A stretch of 32,670 nucleotides of DNA, taken from assembly GCA_913052585.1 (NCBI GenBank), contig CAJXEB010000025.1, positions 1 to 32,670 of the forward strand, in the 5' to 3' direction. Shown piece after piece: positions 1 through 8,313 of this stretch. This DNA comes from an uncultured Flavobacteriaceae bacterium (lineage in GTDB: Bacteria; Bacteroidota; Bacteroidia; Flavobacteriales; Flavobacteriaceae). The translations under genes were made by a program, and so were the position numbers. The first letter of the stretch is position 1. The number at the start of each line of letters is the position of its first letter. Under the pieces are notes generated by a model. The model made no database searches. It was not told where the DNA came from and saw only the letters and a list, made by a program, of their open reading frames with translations.

Positions 1-21
1 GTATCAATATTAAATATTTTG

Positions 22-50
22 TTAAGAATATGTGGAAAACATATTCTTAA
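22..50. repeat. Perfect 12-bp inverted repeat with DnaA-box-like loop
   Basis: Arms TTAAGAATATGT (22-33) and ACATATTCTTAA (39-50) are exact reverse complements around the 5-base loop GGAAA. The minus-strand word TTTTCCACA (39-31) spans the loop and fits the relaxed DnaA-box pattern TTWTNCACA. No T-run follows on either strand, so it does not look like an intrinsic terminator. It lies upstream of the putative promoter of the OmpA-domain gene. Its role is unknown. Confidence 0.7.
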
Positions 51-77
51 GATTAATAATTAGATAGATATATTTAA

Positions 78-85
78 TAGATTTG
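78..85 (+). promoter_or_regulatory. Putative -7 element (TAGATTTG) of the ompA-like operon
   Basis: TAGATTTG matches the Bacteroidota -7 consensus TAnnTTTG and lies 49 bases before the ATG at 135. I could not find a clear TTG -33 partner at the usual spacing, so this is a half-supported promoter. Confidence 0.35.
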
Positions 86-134
86 ATATTTAACCTCACA
101 AAGCATAAACTCTCACAAGTTATTGTTTAATAAT

Positions 135-1127
135 ATGAAGAATTTTTTAACTGCCTTTACTGTATTTATGATCTGGTCTGTATTTGGTCTGTGGGTATAT
201 TCTTGGGTTCGGCAGGAATCCAGTACTGCCAAAGCGGAAATTGAAATTCCAATATTTGAGAAAATTCAGAATCCAGAACAAAAAGAAAAGATGATTATAG
301 AAAGTAAAAAAGATACTTCTAGCAATCAAACTAAAGCTCATATTGAAGCTAAAAAAGATACTGTTTCATTAGCAATTCCTATTGAAGACGTTAAATTCAG
401 TGCTACAAATTCTCGAGGAGAAATTATTTTTCTATTTGAAAAAGGAATTACAATTAAAAAAAACAGAAAAGAAATATTTCCTTCTGAAGATTCCAAACTT
501 TACAAATACAAAATAAATAGTTTTTTAATTGAACACCCCAAGCAAGAAGTTCATATAAATTCAATTTACAGCCCACAAGAGGATGTATCCATTCCAAATA
601 TAGGAATACAAAGAGCTCAAGAAGTTGAAAAAAAACTTTTAGCAATTGGAGTACCTTCAGAAAAAATAGTGAAAAAATCAATAATTAAGAATAGTATCTT
701 CTCTGAAAAAAATCACTATACCAATGGATTCTATTTTACTTTTGAAGAATTGGACATAGAAAGAGTAAATAGAAAAATAAATAGTAAACCTAAAATTAGA
801 ATTGTATATCCAAAGTTTTCAGAATCTGGTATTGCAGTAAATAGTGATTTAAAAAGTTTATTAACAGATTTAAAACATTATTTTATAGAACATCCTAATA
901 AAAAAGTTGATATTGTAGGCCATACAGATAATATTGGTAATAGTTCTGATAACTATACTATAGGACTAAAATATGCTCAACAAGCAAGATGGTATTTAAT
1001 TAATAAAGGTGGTATTAAAAAAACATCTTTGATAGTATCTTCTAAAGGAGAATCTGAGCCTTTAGATAGTAATAGTAGTAAACAAGGAAGAAATGAAAAT
1101 AGACGTATCGAAATAATATTTAGATAA
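135..1127 (+). CDS. OmpA-family protein with N-terminal membrane anchor
   Basis: A 330-residue protein. Residues about 4-26 form one hydrophobic segment, an inner-membrane anchor or uncleaved signal. Residues about 222-330 are an OmpA-like peptidoglycan-binding domain, with GHTDNIG near 262-268 and NENRRIEI near the C-terminus; the family uses the Asp and Arg of these motifs to hold diaminopimelate. An earlier stretch (about 125-180) resembles a degenerate copy: FLIEHPKQEVHI there parallels YFIEHPNKKVDI in the true domain, but GHTD is absent. I chose the ATG at 135; the reading frame also opens at a TTG at 123, which would add four residues. The next gene starts two bases after the stop, so they are cotranscribed. 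The likely role is a non-covalent link between envelope and cell wall. The partner is unknown. Confidence 0.88.
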   Translation: MKNFLTAFTVFMIWSVFGLWVYSWVRQESSTAKAEIEIPIFEKIQNPEQKEKMIIESKKDTSSNQTKAHIEAKKDTVSLAIPIEDVKFSATNSRGEIIFLFEKGITIKKNRKEIFPSEDSKLYKYKINSFLIEHPKQEVHINSIYSPQEDVSIPNIGIQRAQEVEKKLLAIGVPSEKIVKKSIIKNSIFSEKNHYTNGFYFTFEELDIERVNRKINSKPKIRIVYPKFSESGIAVNSDLKSLLTDLKHYFIEHPNKKVDIVGHTDNIGNSSDNYTIGLKYAQQARWYLINKGGIKKTSLIVSSKGESEPLDSNSSKQGRNENRRIEIIFR

Positions 1128-1128
1128 C

Positions 1129-1728
1129 ATGTTAAAACTCTTATTTCTACATATTTTCCCAACACAATTCATTAGTATATTTATTTTAATGTTAAGCACT
1201 TTTTTAATTGGATACTTTACGTCTCTATGGTTTGAAAGAAATAGAAATAAAGCTATTATTAAAAAATTAAAACGTAAAATAAATAACCTTAAGCAAAGTC
1301 ATAACAATTCAGTTAAAAAAGGAAGCATTAATAATATTGACACTATTCGTACTGAAATAAAACCAAAAAAGTTAAAAGTAGCTCACGAAGCACAAAAAAA
1401 TATTATTGATGAAAAAAGTACAAAAAAAACGATTGCAAATAAAACAAGGACTAGTTATATAACTTATACAAAATCAAAACCAGAACTAGATTTTAATAAT
1501 TTTGGTAAAGCATTAGAAAGCCAAAACGATGACCTTACAAAACTTGACGGTATTGGTCCTTATATTCAGCAACGACTAAACGATATCGGAATTTATAATT
1601 ACGATCAAGTAAGTAAATTTACTATTGAAGATATACGTAAAATCACAGAATTAATAGATTTTTTTCCAGGAAGAATCGAACGAGATAATTGGGTGGGTCA
1701 AGCACATTCATTTAAAATAAATCAATAA
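1129..1728 (+). CDS. Membrane-anchored helix-hairpin-helix domain protein
   Basis: A 199-residue protein that I cannot assign to a named gene. Residues about 12-35 form a single membrane helix followed at once by a very basic stretch (RNRNKAIIKKLKRK), which by the positive-inside rule puts the rest in the cytoplasm. A Lys-rich low-complexity linker runs to about 130. The C-terminus (about 136-190) contains LTKLDGIGPYIQQRLNDIGI, a helix-hairpin-helix-like fold of the kind seen as C-terminal extensions on Bacteroidota ribosomal L21-like and NADH dehydrogenase-associated proteins. Such domains usually bind nucleic acid, but some mediate protein contacts. It sits one base after the OmpA-domain gene and seven bases before the symporter gene, so a three-gene operon is likely. 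Confidence 0.8.
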   Translation: MLKLLFLHIFPTQFISIFILMLSTFLIGYFTSLWFERNRNKAIIKKLKRKINNLKQSHNNSVKKGSINNIDTIRTEIKPKKLKVAHEAQKNIIDEKSTKKTIANKTRTSYITYTKSKPELDFNNFGKALESQNDDLTKLDGIGPYIQQRLNDIGIYNYDQVSKFTIEDIRKITELIDFFPGRIERDNWVGQAHSFKINQ

Positions 1729-1735
1729 ATTATTT

Positions 1736-3568
1736 ATGAAATTAGCTACCCTCGATTGGATATTAATTATATCTTTTTTTACGCTTGTATTATTGATTGG
1801 AATTATTGTTTCTAAAAAATCTGGTAAAAACACTTCTGAATATTTTTTATCCAATAGAAACATGCCCTGGTGGTTACTAGGTTTTTCAATGGTGGCGACC
1901 ACTTTTTCAACAGATACTCCAAATCTTGTTACAGACATTGTAAGAAACAATGGGGTTTCAGGTAACTGGGTATGGTGGGCTTTCTTATTAACAGGTCTTC
2001 TTACTGTTTTTGTATATGCAAAACTATGGCGAAAATCGAATGTTAATACCGATTTAGAATTTTATGACCTTCGCTATGGAGGTAAACCTGCACATTTTCT
2101 TAGAGGTTTTAGATCTATTTATTTAGGTGTAATTTTCAATATTATGGCAATGGCTGCAGTTACACTTGCAGCTATAAAGATTGGCCAAGTAATGCTAGGG
2201 CTTAGCCCTGTACAAACAGTTTTAATTGCTGGCTCTATAACAGTTATATTTAGCGCCTTAGGAGGTTTTCGAGGAGTCGTTTATACAGATTTTGTGTTGT
2301 TTTTTGTTGCTATAGCAGGTGCTATTGGTGCTGCCTATTATTTAGTAAACCTTCCTGAAGTTGGAGGTTTGTCAAATTTAATTAAACATGAAAATGTTGT
2401 GGACAAGCTTTCTATTTTTCCCGACTTTTCTGATACTGAAGCATTGATAGGGATATTTATTATACCACTAGCAGTACAATGGTGGAGCGCTTGGTACCCT
2501 GGTGCAGAACCTGGTGGTGGTGGTTATATTGCACAAAGAATGTTAGCTGCAAAAAACGAAAATCATGCAATTGGAGCAACTTTCTTTTTCAATATTATGC
2601 ATTATGCGTTACGTCCTTGGCCTTGGATTTTGGTGGCATTGGCTTCATTGGTTTTATATCCAGATTTAGCGAGTATACAAACAGCATTTCCAAATGTTGA
2701 AGAAAGTAAATTAGGGCATGATTTAGCTTATTCTGCAATGTTAACGAAATTACCTTCAGGACTATTGGGATTGGTTCTTGCATCATTGGGAGCAGCTTAT
2801 ATGTCTACAATTTCAACACATTTAAATTGGGGCTCGTCATATATTGTAAACGATTTTTATAAGCAACATATTAATAAAAATGCTTCTGAAAAAAAACTTG
2901 TAAATGTTGGAAGAATGTCAACCGTAGTTTTAATGTTCTTTAGTGCTCTACTAGCATTAGTATTAACAAATGCACTACAATTATTTGAAATCATTCTGAT
3001 GTTTGGTGCTGGAACAGGTTTAATCTTTATTTTGCGTTGGTTCTGGTGGAGAATAAATGCTTGGAGTGAAATATCAGCAATGTTTGCCTCAGGAGTTATT
3101 TCTATTCTATTAAACTTTACGAGTCTTAGTACTTTATTGTTCGATCACAAAATTGACGGTGGAAGCTTAGTTGAAGGTGTTTTCCCTGCTTGGGCAAAAT
3201 TTCCATTGGTAGTATTGATAACTACTGTAGTTTGGATTATGGTAACTTTTTTAACGAAACCAGAAAAAGACGAAAAATTAAGAGAGTTCTACAAGCAAAC
3301 AACTCCTGGTGGTCCTGGTTGGAAAAAGGTTTTAAATACTTTTAATGACAAGGATTTTATAGAAAAAGAAAATACTAAAAAATGGTCTGTACCTTCAGGT
3401 ATTTTGGCGATGGTATTAGGATGCATATTAGTTTATAGTTGCATGTTTGCAACTGGAAACATTCTTTACGGCAATTATAATATTGCTATAGGACTTATAG
3501 TTTTAATTATTATATCCAGCATATTATTAATAATACTATGGAGGAAAAACAAACTGTCTGCTTTATAG
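1736..3568 (+). CDS. Sodium:solute symporter (SSS) family transporter
   Basis: A 610-residue polytopic protein with roughly 13-14 hydrophobic segments. The N-terminal region has the SSS hallmark of an unwound first core helix (MVATTFSTDTPNLVTDIV, about residues 54-71), followed by a conserved Gly-rich SALGGFRGVVYTD stretch near 175-187, where the family couples Na+ to solute. The substrate cannot be read from sequence; sugars, sialic acid, amino acids or other organic solutes are all possible. The length is slightly above the usual 500-550 because of a C-terminal extension with extra helices and a hydrophilic loop (about 505-550). It starts seven bases after the previous stop. No terminator is visible in the 110 bases before the acyltransferase gene. 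Confidence 0.9.
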   Translation: MKLATLDWILIISFFTLVLLIGIIVSKKSGKNTSEYFLSNRNMPWWLLGFSMVATTFSTDTPNLVTDIVRNNGVSGNWVWWAFLLTGLLTVFVYAKLWRKSNVNTDLEFYDLRYGGKPAHFLRGFRSIYLGVIFNIMAMAAVTLAAIKIGQVMLGLSPVQTVLIAGSITVIFSALGGFRGVVYTDFVLFFVAIAGAIGAAYYLVNLPEVGGLSNLIKHENVVDKLSIFPDFSDTEALIGIFIIPLAVQWWSAWYPGAEPGGGGYIAQRMLAAKNENHAIGATFFFNIMHYALRPWPWILVALASLVLYPDLASIQTAFPNVEESKLGHDLAYSAMLTKLPSGLLGLVLASLGAAYMSTISTHLNWGSSYIVNDFYKQHINKNASEKKLVNVGRMSTVVLMFFSALLALVLTNALQLFEIILMFGAGTGLIFILRWFWWRINAWSEISAMFASGVISILLNFTSLSTLLFDHKIDGGSLVEGVFPAWAKFPLVVLITTVVWIMVTFLTKPEKDEKLREFYKQTTPGGPGWKKVLNTFNDKDFIEKENTKKWSVPSGILAMVLGCILVYSCMFATGNILYGNYNIAIGLIVLIIISSILLIILWRKNKLSAL

Positions 3569-3678
3569 ATTAATATTTTATTTAGTAAATTACCCACTTT
3601 AAAGCAATACTTTATTAACTGCTACTAACGTTATTCCTAATTCGTAGGTTTATATAAAATTTTAGCACAATCGATACA

Positions 3679-4512
3679 TTGACAAATCATTTAACTAAAA
3701 GTAAATATATTGATGTTGCTAAATCAATTAAAGATAGTAATTCAAAACTCTTAACAAAACTTCCATATTTTGTAGTTCGATTAATTTCTAAAATTGTTAA
3801 AGAAAAGGAAATCAACGAAGTGCTAAACAAATATTCTGATGATATTGGTGGAGATTTTTTAAAAAGTATATTAGAAGAATTTAATATTACTTTAGAAATA
3901 GAAGGCTTAGAAAACCTACCTAACAATGAAAAATGCTTCTTTGCCTCAAATCACCCATTTGGAATTATAGATGGTTTAATATTAACATCAATTGTAAACA
4001 ATAAGTATGGTCATTTAAAAGCTATTGCGAATGATGCTTTTGATTTCATACCGCATTTAAAGCCTTTTATCATATCAGTCAATGTTTACGGAAAATCATC
4101 AAAAGACCACATTACAGCCCTAGAAAAAACATACCAAAGTAATATACCAATTACCCATTTTCCGGCAGGTGCTGTATCAAGAATTACAGCAGGTAAAGTT
4201 CAAGATGATGTTTGGAAAAAAAGCTTTGTAAGAAAAGCAATTCAACACAAAAGAGATATCGTTCCATTTTATATTCATGGTAAAAATTCAAACTTATTTT
4301 ATTTCGTTTATAGAATTAGACAATGGCTTGGAATTGATCAAAACATAGAGTTAATGTTATTGCCCAGCGAAATGTTTAAAAAAAGAAATAAAACAATAAA
4401 AATTAATATCGGAAAGCCAATAGCACATAGCTCTTTAGATAAAACAGCTACTAATACAGAATGGGCTAAAAAAATACGTAATCAAGTGTATCAATTAGGA
4501 GAAAGTAAATAA
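3679..4512 (+). CDS. Lysophospholipid/1-acylglycerol-3-phosphate acyltransferase-like protein
   Basis: A 277-residue protein of the PlsC/LPLAT fold, expected to transfer an acyl chain to a lysolipid at the cytoplasmic membrane face. Visible motifs are SNHPFGIIDG (about 90-99), which carries the catalytic His92 and Asp98, and FPAGAVSR (about 156-163), followed by a Lys/Arg-rich segment and VPFYIHG. The His-Asp spacing is H-x5-D rather than the textbook H-x4-D; I recall this variant from a Bacteroidota subgroup also annotated as hemolysin-like or glycine/ornithine-lipid acyltransferases. No ATG fits the conserved N-terminus, so I chose the TTG at 3679; an in-frame stop lies at 3655. The methyltransferase gene follows six bases later, which suggests a shared lipid-modifying role. 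Confidence 0.85.
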   Translation: MTNHLTKSKYIDVAKSIKDSNSKLLTKLPYFVVRLISKIVKEKEINEVLNKYSDDIGGDFLKSILEEFNITLEIEGLENLPNNEKCFFASNHPFGIIDGLILTSIVNNKYGHLKAIANDAFDFIPHLKPFIISVNVYGKSSKDHITALEKTYQSNIPITHFPAGAVSRITAGKVQDDVWKKSFVRKAIQHKRDIVPFYIHGKNSNLFYFVYRIRQWLGIDQNIELMLLPSEMFKKRNKTIKINIGKPIAHSSLDKTATNTEWAKKIRNQVYQLGESK

Positions 4513-4518
4513 AAATAT

Positions 4519-5298
4519 ATGACATCGATAAAATTTAACATTAGAGAGAGTTTATTTAAAATTTGGTATTTCTACGTCAATAAAGTAGATAAAAATGCCG
4601 AAGTTTTATTTATGAATTATGGCTATAGTAGTGATGATCAAAAACTAACTTTAGACCAAAAAGACGAAATGAATAGATATTCTATTCAACTTTATTCTCA
4701 CTTTACGGTAGACGTTTCTATTAAAGATAAAGATATCGTAGAAGTTGGTAGTGGCCGTGGTGGTGGATTAAACTTCATCACTAAAACGTTTAAACCAAAA
4801 TCTGCAATTGGTGTTGAATTAGACAAACGTGCAATTACTTTTTGCAACAATCACTATACACAAGACAATTTAAACTTTATACATGGTGATGCACAAAAGC
4901 TTACTTTAAAGAACGAATCTTGTGATATAATTCTTAATGTAGAATCATCTCATAGATACCTAGATATGCAAAGTTTTTTAGGAGAAGTATATCGTGCTTT
5001 ACGTCCAGGAGGACATTTTTTATTTACAGATTTTAGATACGATTATGAAATGGACGAGCTAAACCAGCAACTAGAATTAAGCGGTTTAAAAGTAATTAAA
5101 GAAAGAAATATTAACAAAGAAGTAGTAACTGCATTAGAACTTGACGACCCAAGAAAACGCGGTCTTGTAAAAAAATTAACTCCAAAATTCCTTAATAAAG
5201 TAGCTTTAAATTTTAGTGGAACTATTGGTTCTGAAACATACAATCAATTTGTATCTAACAAATACATCTATTTTAGTTACATATTAACTAAAATATAA
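4519..5298 (+). CDS. Class I SAM-dependent methyltransferase
   Basis: A 259-residue Rossmann-fold methyltransferase. Motif I is VEVGSGRGGG (about 74-83), the acidic ribose-binding residue is in VELDKR, motif II-like DAQKLTLKNESCDI follows, and LRPGGHFLFTDF is the motif III region. The overall pattern resembles small-molecule or lipid methyltransferases of the UbiE/phthiotriol methyltransferase type (Methyltransf_11). The substrate cannot be inferred. It begins six bases after the acyltransferase stop, so the two are very likely translated from one mRNA and may act on the same lipid. A strong bidirectional terminator follows at about 5314-5346. Confidence 0.85.
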   Translation: MTSIKFNIRESLFKIWYFYVNKVDKNAEVLFMNYGYSSDDQKLTLDQKDEMNRYSIQLYSHFTVDVSIKDKDIVEVGSGRGGGLNFITKTFKPKSAIGVELDKRAITFCNNHYTQDNLNFIHGDAQKLTLKNESCDIILNVESSHRYLDMQSFLGEVYRALRPGGHFLFTDFRYDYEMDELNQQLELSGLKVIKERNINKEVVTALELDDPRKRGLVKKLTPKFLNKVALNFSGTIGSETYNQFVSNKYIYFSYILTKI

Positions 5299-5313
5299 TC
5301 TAATAGTATTGTA

Positions 5314-5346
5314 TAAAAAAAGCCACTTTAAAAGTGGCTTTTTTTT
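5314..5346. terminator. Bidirectional intrinsic terminator between convergent genes
   Basis: GC-containing stem AGCCACTT (5321-5328) pairs with AAGTGGCT (5332-5339), flanked by A7 on the left and T8 on the right, so it can act on both strands. It lies between the methyltransferase stop (plus) and the SPFH gene stop (minus). Confidence 0.9.
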
Positions 5347-5360
5347 ATATAATATATTTT

Positions 5361-6176
5361 TTAGTTATTTCCTAAAATAAGTGGCATTCCACTTTCTCCA
5401 GAACCTATAACTATAATTTTAGAATTTGGAGATTCAGATAATTTAATAGTTGCATCTATTCCTTTATCTTGAAGTATTTTATCAGTTAAAGAAGCACTTA
5501 ATATTCTGTTAGATTCTGCTTTCCCTTTAGCTTCAATAATTACTTTTTCAGCTTCTTTTGCTGCTGTAACTAATCTAAACTCATATTCTAAAGATTCTTG
5601 CTCTTGCTTTAATTTACGTTCAATAGCATCTTTAATTGTATTTGGTAAAGTAACATCTCTAACTAAAACCTCATTTAACTGAACATATTGTTTGCTTAGA
5701 ATAAGTTTTGTTTCTTCATATATTTCATCTTGAATAGCATCACGCTTACTAGAATATAATTGCTCTGGCGTATATCGACCTACAACACTACGTGCTGCAC
5801 TTCGAATAGCAGGTTGAATAACACGTTGTAAATAACCTTTCCCAAGAGACTGGTGTAAATTACCTAGATCGTTATAAACAGGTTCGTACCAAGCAGATGC
5901 ATCAATTTGAATTTCTAGTCCGTTTGAAGAAAGTACTTTCATTTTTTCAAAAAGTTCTTGTTGACGCACTTCATAAACAAAAACTTTGTTCCAAGGTGCT
6001 ACAATATGAAATCCTTCTCCCATTGGAGGTTCATCTGTTACAACTCCTTCGCCAAAAGTCTCAAATAATACTCCAGCTTCTCCAGAGTCTATAGTTACTG
6101 CAGATTTTGCAACAATAACTATTGTAAGTATTAATAATATAATTACTGGTATTCCAATTTTAGGTAATTTTTCCAT
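5361..6176 (-). CDS. SPFH/prohibitin-family membrane protein
   Basis: A 271-residue protein. Residues about 7-27 are a single N-terminal membrane helix. The SPFH (band 7) domain follows: SGEAGVLFETFGEG (near 32-45), FHIVAPWNKVFVYEVR, and an RSAARSVVGRYTPEQLY segment typical of prohibitins. Residues about 185-225 are Glu/Lys/Ala-rich and likely coiled coil, as in ring-forming prohibitins. The C-terminus is a Gly/Ser-rich tail. Such proteins form ring scaffolds at the inner membrane and often control FtsH-type proteolysis. It is the last gene of the fabG-VWA-SPFH minus-strand set, 29 bases after the VWA stop, and ends at the bidirectional terminator. Confidence 0.9.
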   Translation of the reverse strand: MEKLPKIGIPVIILLILTIVIVAKSAVTIDSGEAGVLFETFGEGVVTDEPPMGEGFHIVAPWNKVFVYEVRQQELFEKMKVLSSNGLEIQIDASAWYEPVYNDLGNLHQSLGKGYLQRVIQPAIRSAARSVVGRYTPEQLYSSKRDAIQDEIYEETKLILSKQYVQLNEVLVRDVTLPNTIKDAIERKLKQEQESLEYEFRLVTAAKEAEKVIIEAKGKAESNRILSASLTDKILQDKGIDATIKLSESPNSKIIVIGSGESGMPLILGNN

Positions 6177-6205
6177 TTCGTTTTATTTTAATTTATTTAT
6201 TATTT

Positions 6206-8242
6206 TTATATGAGTCCGTTATATTTTCGCAGAAACCATTCTATTGACAAAGATAAGATTATTAGACTTAATAAGTATATCCAATCTATAAGAGGTTCAA
6301 TTTTTTCTTCGCTTTTCTGAACTTGCTTAAAAGTATCATCCTTAATTAGAGAGTCTATTAATAACGAAGCATCAGAAATAAAATAGTCCTTCCCTTGAGT
6401 ATTTGTCGCTACTCTTGATAGTTTTGTTACATCTGCATTTAAAAATTGCTGTTCTACATTAAAATCTAATATAGTAAATGCTCCATTTCTAGTGAGTAAT
6501 ATTTCATCATTTACTGAAACTTTAAATACGTATTCACCTGCTTTTAAAATACTTAAATCAACTTCATAATAGTTTCTTTTCAATAATAATGGATATTCAG
6601 AGCTTTGTTTTGTATCACTATTTGTTATTAAAATAGATAAATTTGCATTAGAATTAAATACAAAATTTTTATCAAAATATTGAGCTGAAACACGAATAGT
6701 ATTGTTGTTATAGTAAAAATTATCAAAAGAAACCTCTAACCTGCTTCTCCTTTTATTAGATGCTAAATACTGAATCACTTTACCAAAAAAGGTGTCAAAT
6801 TCTTTATAATTTTTAGATTCAATAAATGATTGTGCTCTCCATTTCCAAATGCCTTCTCCATCAAAAATAGCATTTCTAGTGCCATTTATTTCGATAGTGG
6901 CAAGTAGTGGTGTTTCTGTTTCGAAGCCATCGATAGATTGTTCTAATATATTATCATAAGGAACTATTATTTCTAATTCTCCAAATAAAGTATTTAACGG
7001 CCTATAATCTGAAAAATTAATGTCATCAATTGCGAAAGCACCATAGTTTTGGTTTAAAACACCAACAACATTCTCAAATTGATTGGTAACTTCTTTTATA
7101 TAATTATCCTGAATACTATTCAAAAAATACCAATCTGTTTGTTGTCCAGTAAAAACCAATGTGTTTTTATTTAATCTATCTATTTCAGCATAAATAGTTG
7201 TAAAACTTCTATTGGGTTGATATAGGATTATTAATTGATGATCGCTAAGTAATGATAGTGCTTCAGAAGATTTTTTAATAGTAACTTTTCGTTGTTCATT
7301 ACTTTCAACAGACCTCTTTATAGCTCCAATATCTGGATGAATAATATCGCTTACTATAAGCACATTTGTAGATTGATCAATTACTTCTAAGGCAAACTGT
7401 TTGCTGTTATTTATTTTATTTTTTTCTTCAGAAATTGGATTAATTTGTGCTGTATATTTTTGAAATCCAACACTAGAAGCTGGCAATGTAAAATTTAATA
7501 TTTGGGTATTCTGATTTTCTGTAAATGAAACATTCTCTTTAAATACTATTGTATTGCCTTTTTTAACTTCAAATTGAGTTGTTATATTTTTTGAACCATG
7601 GTAAACCAAGATTACTTCTACTGGAAATTTATTCTTTAAAAAAGCATACCGATTGGTGTTTAATTGCGTTATTTTTAAATCTAAATATTTTGTAGAATCG
7701 CCTATAATTACAGGATATATTTTGTTTTTAAAGCTTGATGAACTAAATTCATAATCATTCCCTAAGGTTTGATTTCCATCAGTAATTAATAGTGTTGGAG
7801 CAACTTCATCTTTAAATAATTGATTTGTTAATGATAAAGCTTCAGAAATATTAGAGTTTTTTTCATTAAATGTTAACGAATCATTTATTTGAAATTTATT
7901 CCCAAAAGTATAAAATGAAAGGTCAAACTTTTGATTTAAATCCTCATTAGCTTTAAGAGATGTGACAAAATCAGAAACGTTAGCAATTTGATTTAATTCA
8001 GATATAGATTCAGAATTATCAATTAAGACAGGAAGGTTAGGTTTTATTAAAGAATAAGTCTCCGTTTTAAATTTAGGATTTATTAATAATAATAAAACTA
8101 AAAATATGCTTATAAACCTTAAAGAACCATAAATCCATTTAGTGCTTTTTGAAAATTTAGTTTTATAGCCATACATAAAAACTGCCAATACGATTGAAAT
8201 TATAATGGCAATTATGATATATAATATAGTCTGTGTAGTCAT
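6206..8242 (-). CDS. von Willebrand factor A (VWA) domain membrane protein
   Basis: A 678-residue protein with two N-terminal helices (about 4-25 and 36-56) and one C-terminal helix (about 653-670), placing most of the chain in the periplasm. A VWA domain begins near 70: LIDNSES supplies the MIDAS motif D-x-S-x-S (Asp75, Ser77, Ser79), and LLITDGNQTLG near 152 carries the distal MIDAS Asp. The middle holds beta-rich Ig-like and glutamine-amidotransferase-like segments, common in Bacteroidota proteins of this type. The architecture recalls Bat-type and related surface-stress proteins, but I do not recognise a specific gene. It lies 71 bases after fabG and 29 before the SPFH gene, suggesting a membrane complex. 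Confidence 0.82.
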   Translation of the reverse strand: MTTQTILYIIIAIIISIVLAVFMYGYKTKFSKSTKWIYGSLRFISIFLVLLLLINPKFKTETYSLIKPNLPVLIDNSESISELNQIANVSDFVTSLKANEDLNQKFDLSFYTFGNKFQINDSLTFNEKNSNISEALSLTNQLFKDEVAPTLLITDGNQTLGNDYEFSSSSFKNKIYPVIIGDSTKYLDLKITQLNTNRYAFLKNKFPVEVILVYHGSKNITTQFEVKKGNTIVFKENVSFTENQNTQILNFTLPASSVGFQKYTAQINPISEEKNKINNSKQFALEVIDQSTNVLIVSDIIHPDIGAIKRSVESNEQRKVTIKKSSEALSLLSDHQLIILYQPNRSFTTIYAEIDRLNKNTLVFTGQQTDWYFLNSIQDNYIKEVTNQFENVVGVLNQNYGAFAIDDINFSDYRPLNTLFGELEIIVPYDNILEQSIDGFETETPLLATIEINGTRNAIFDGEGIWKWRAQSFIESKNYKEFDTFFGKVIQYLASNKRRSRLEVSFDNFYYNNNTIRVSAQYFDKNFVFNSNANLSILITNSDTKQSSEYPLLLKRNYYEVDLSILKAGEYVFKVSVNDEILLTRNGAFTILDFNVEQQFLNADVTKLSRVATNTQGKDYFISDASLLIDSLIKDDTFKQVQKSEEKIEPLIDWIYLLSLIILSLSIEWFLRKYNGLI

Positions 8243-8313
8243 CTAATTATCTAGTTAAGCCTTATGACCACATATAAAAATAGGTAAATCTTATAAAGTT
8301 AAATTTAGTTACT

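Noticed and set aside
95-118. CTCACAA repeated twice in the leader of the OmpA-domain gene
   Set aside because: Two seven-base words are too little to call a regulatory repeat.
2479-2700. 73-codon plus-strand frame inside the symporter gene
   Set aside because: An out-of-frame shadow of a transporter gene; Trp/Cys-rich low-complexity product.
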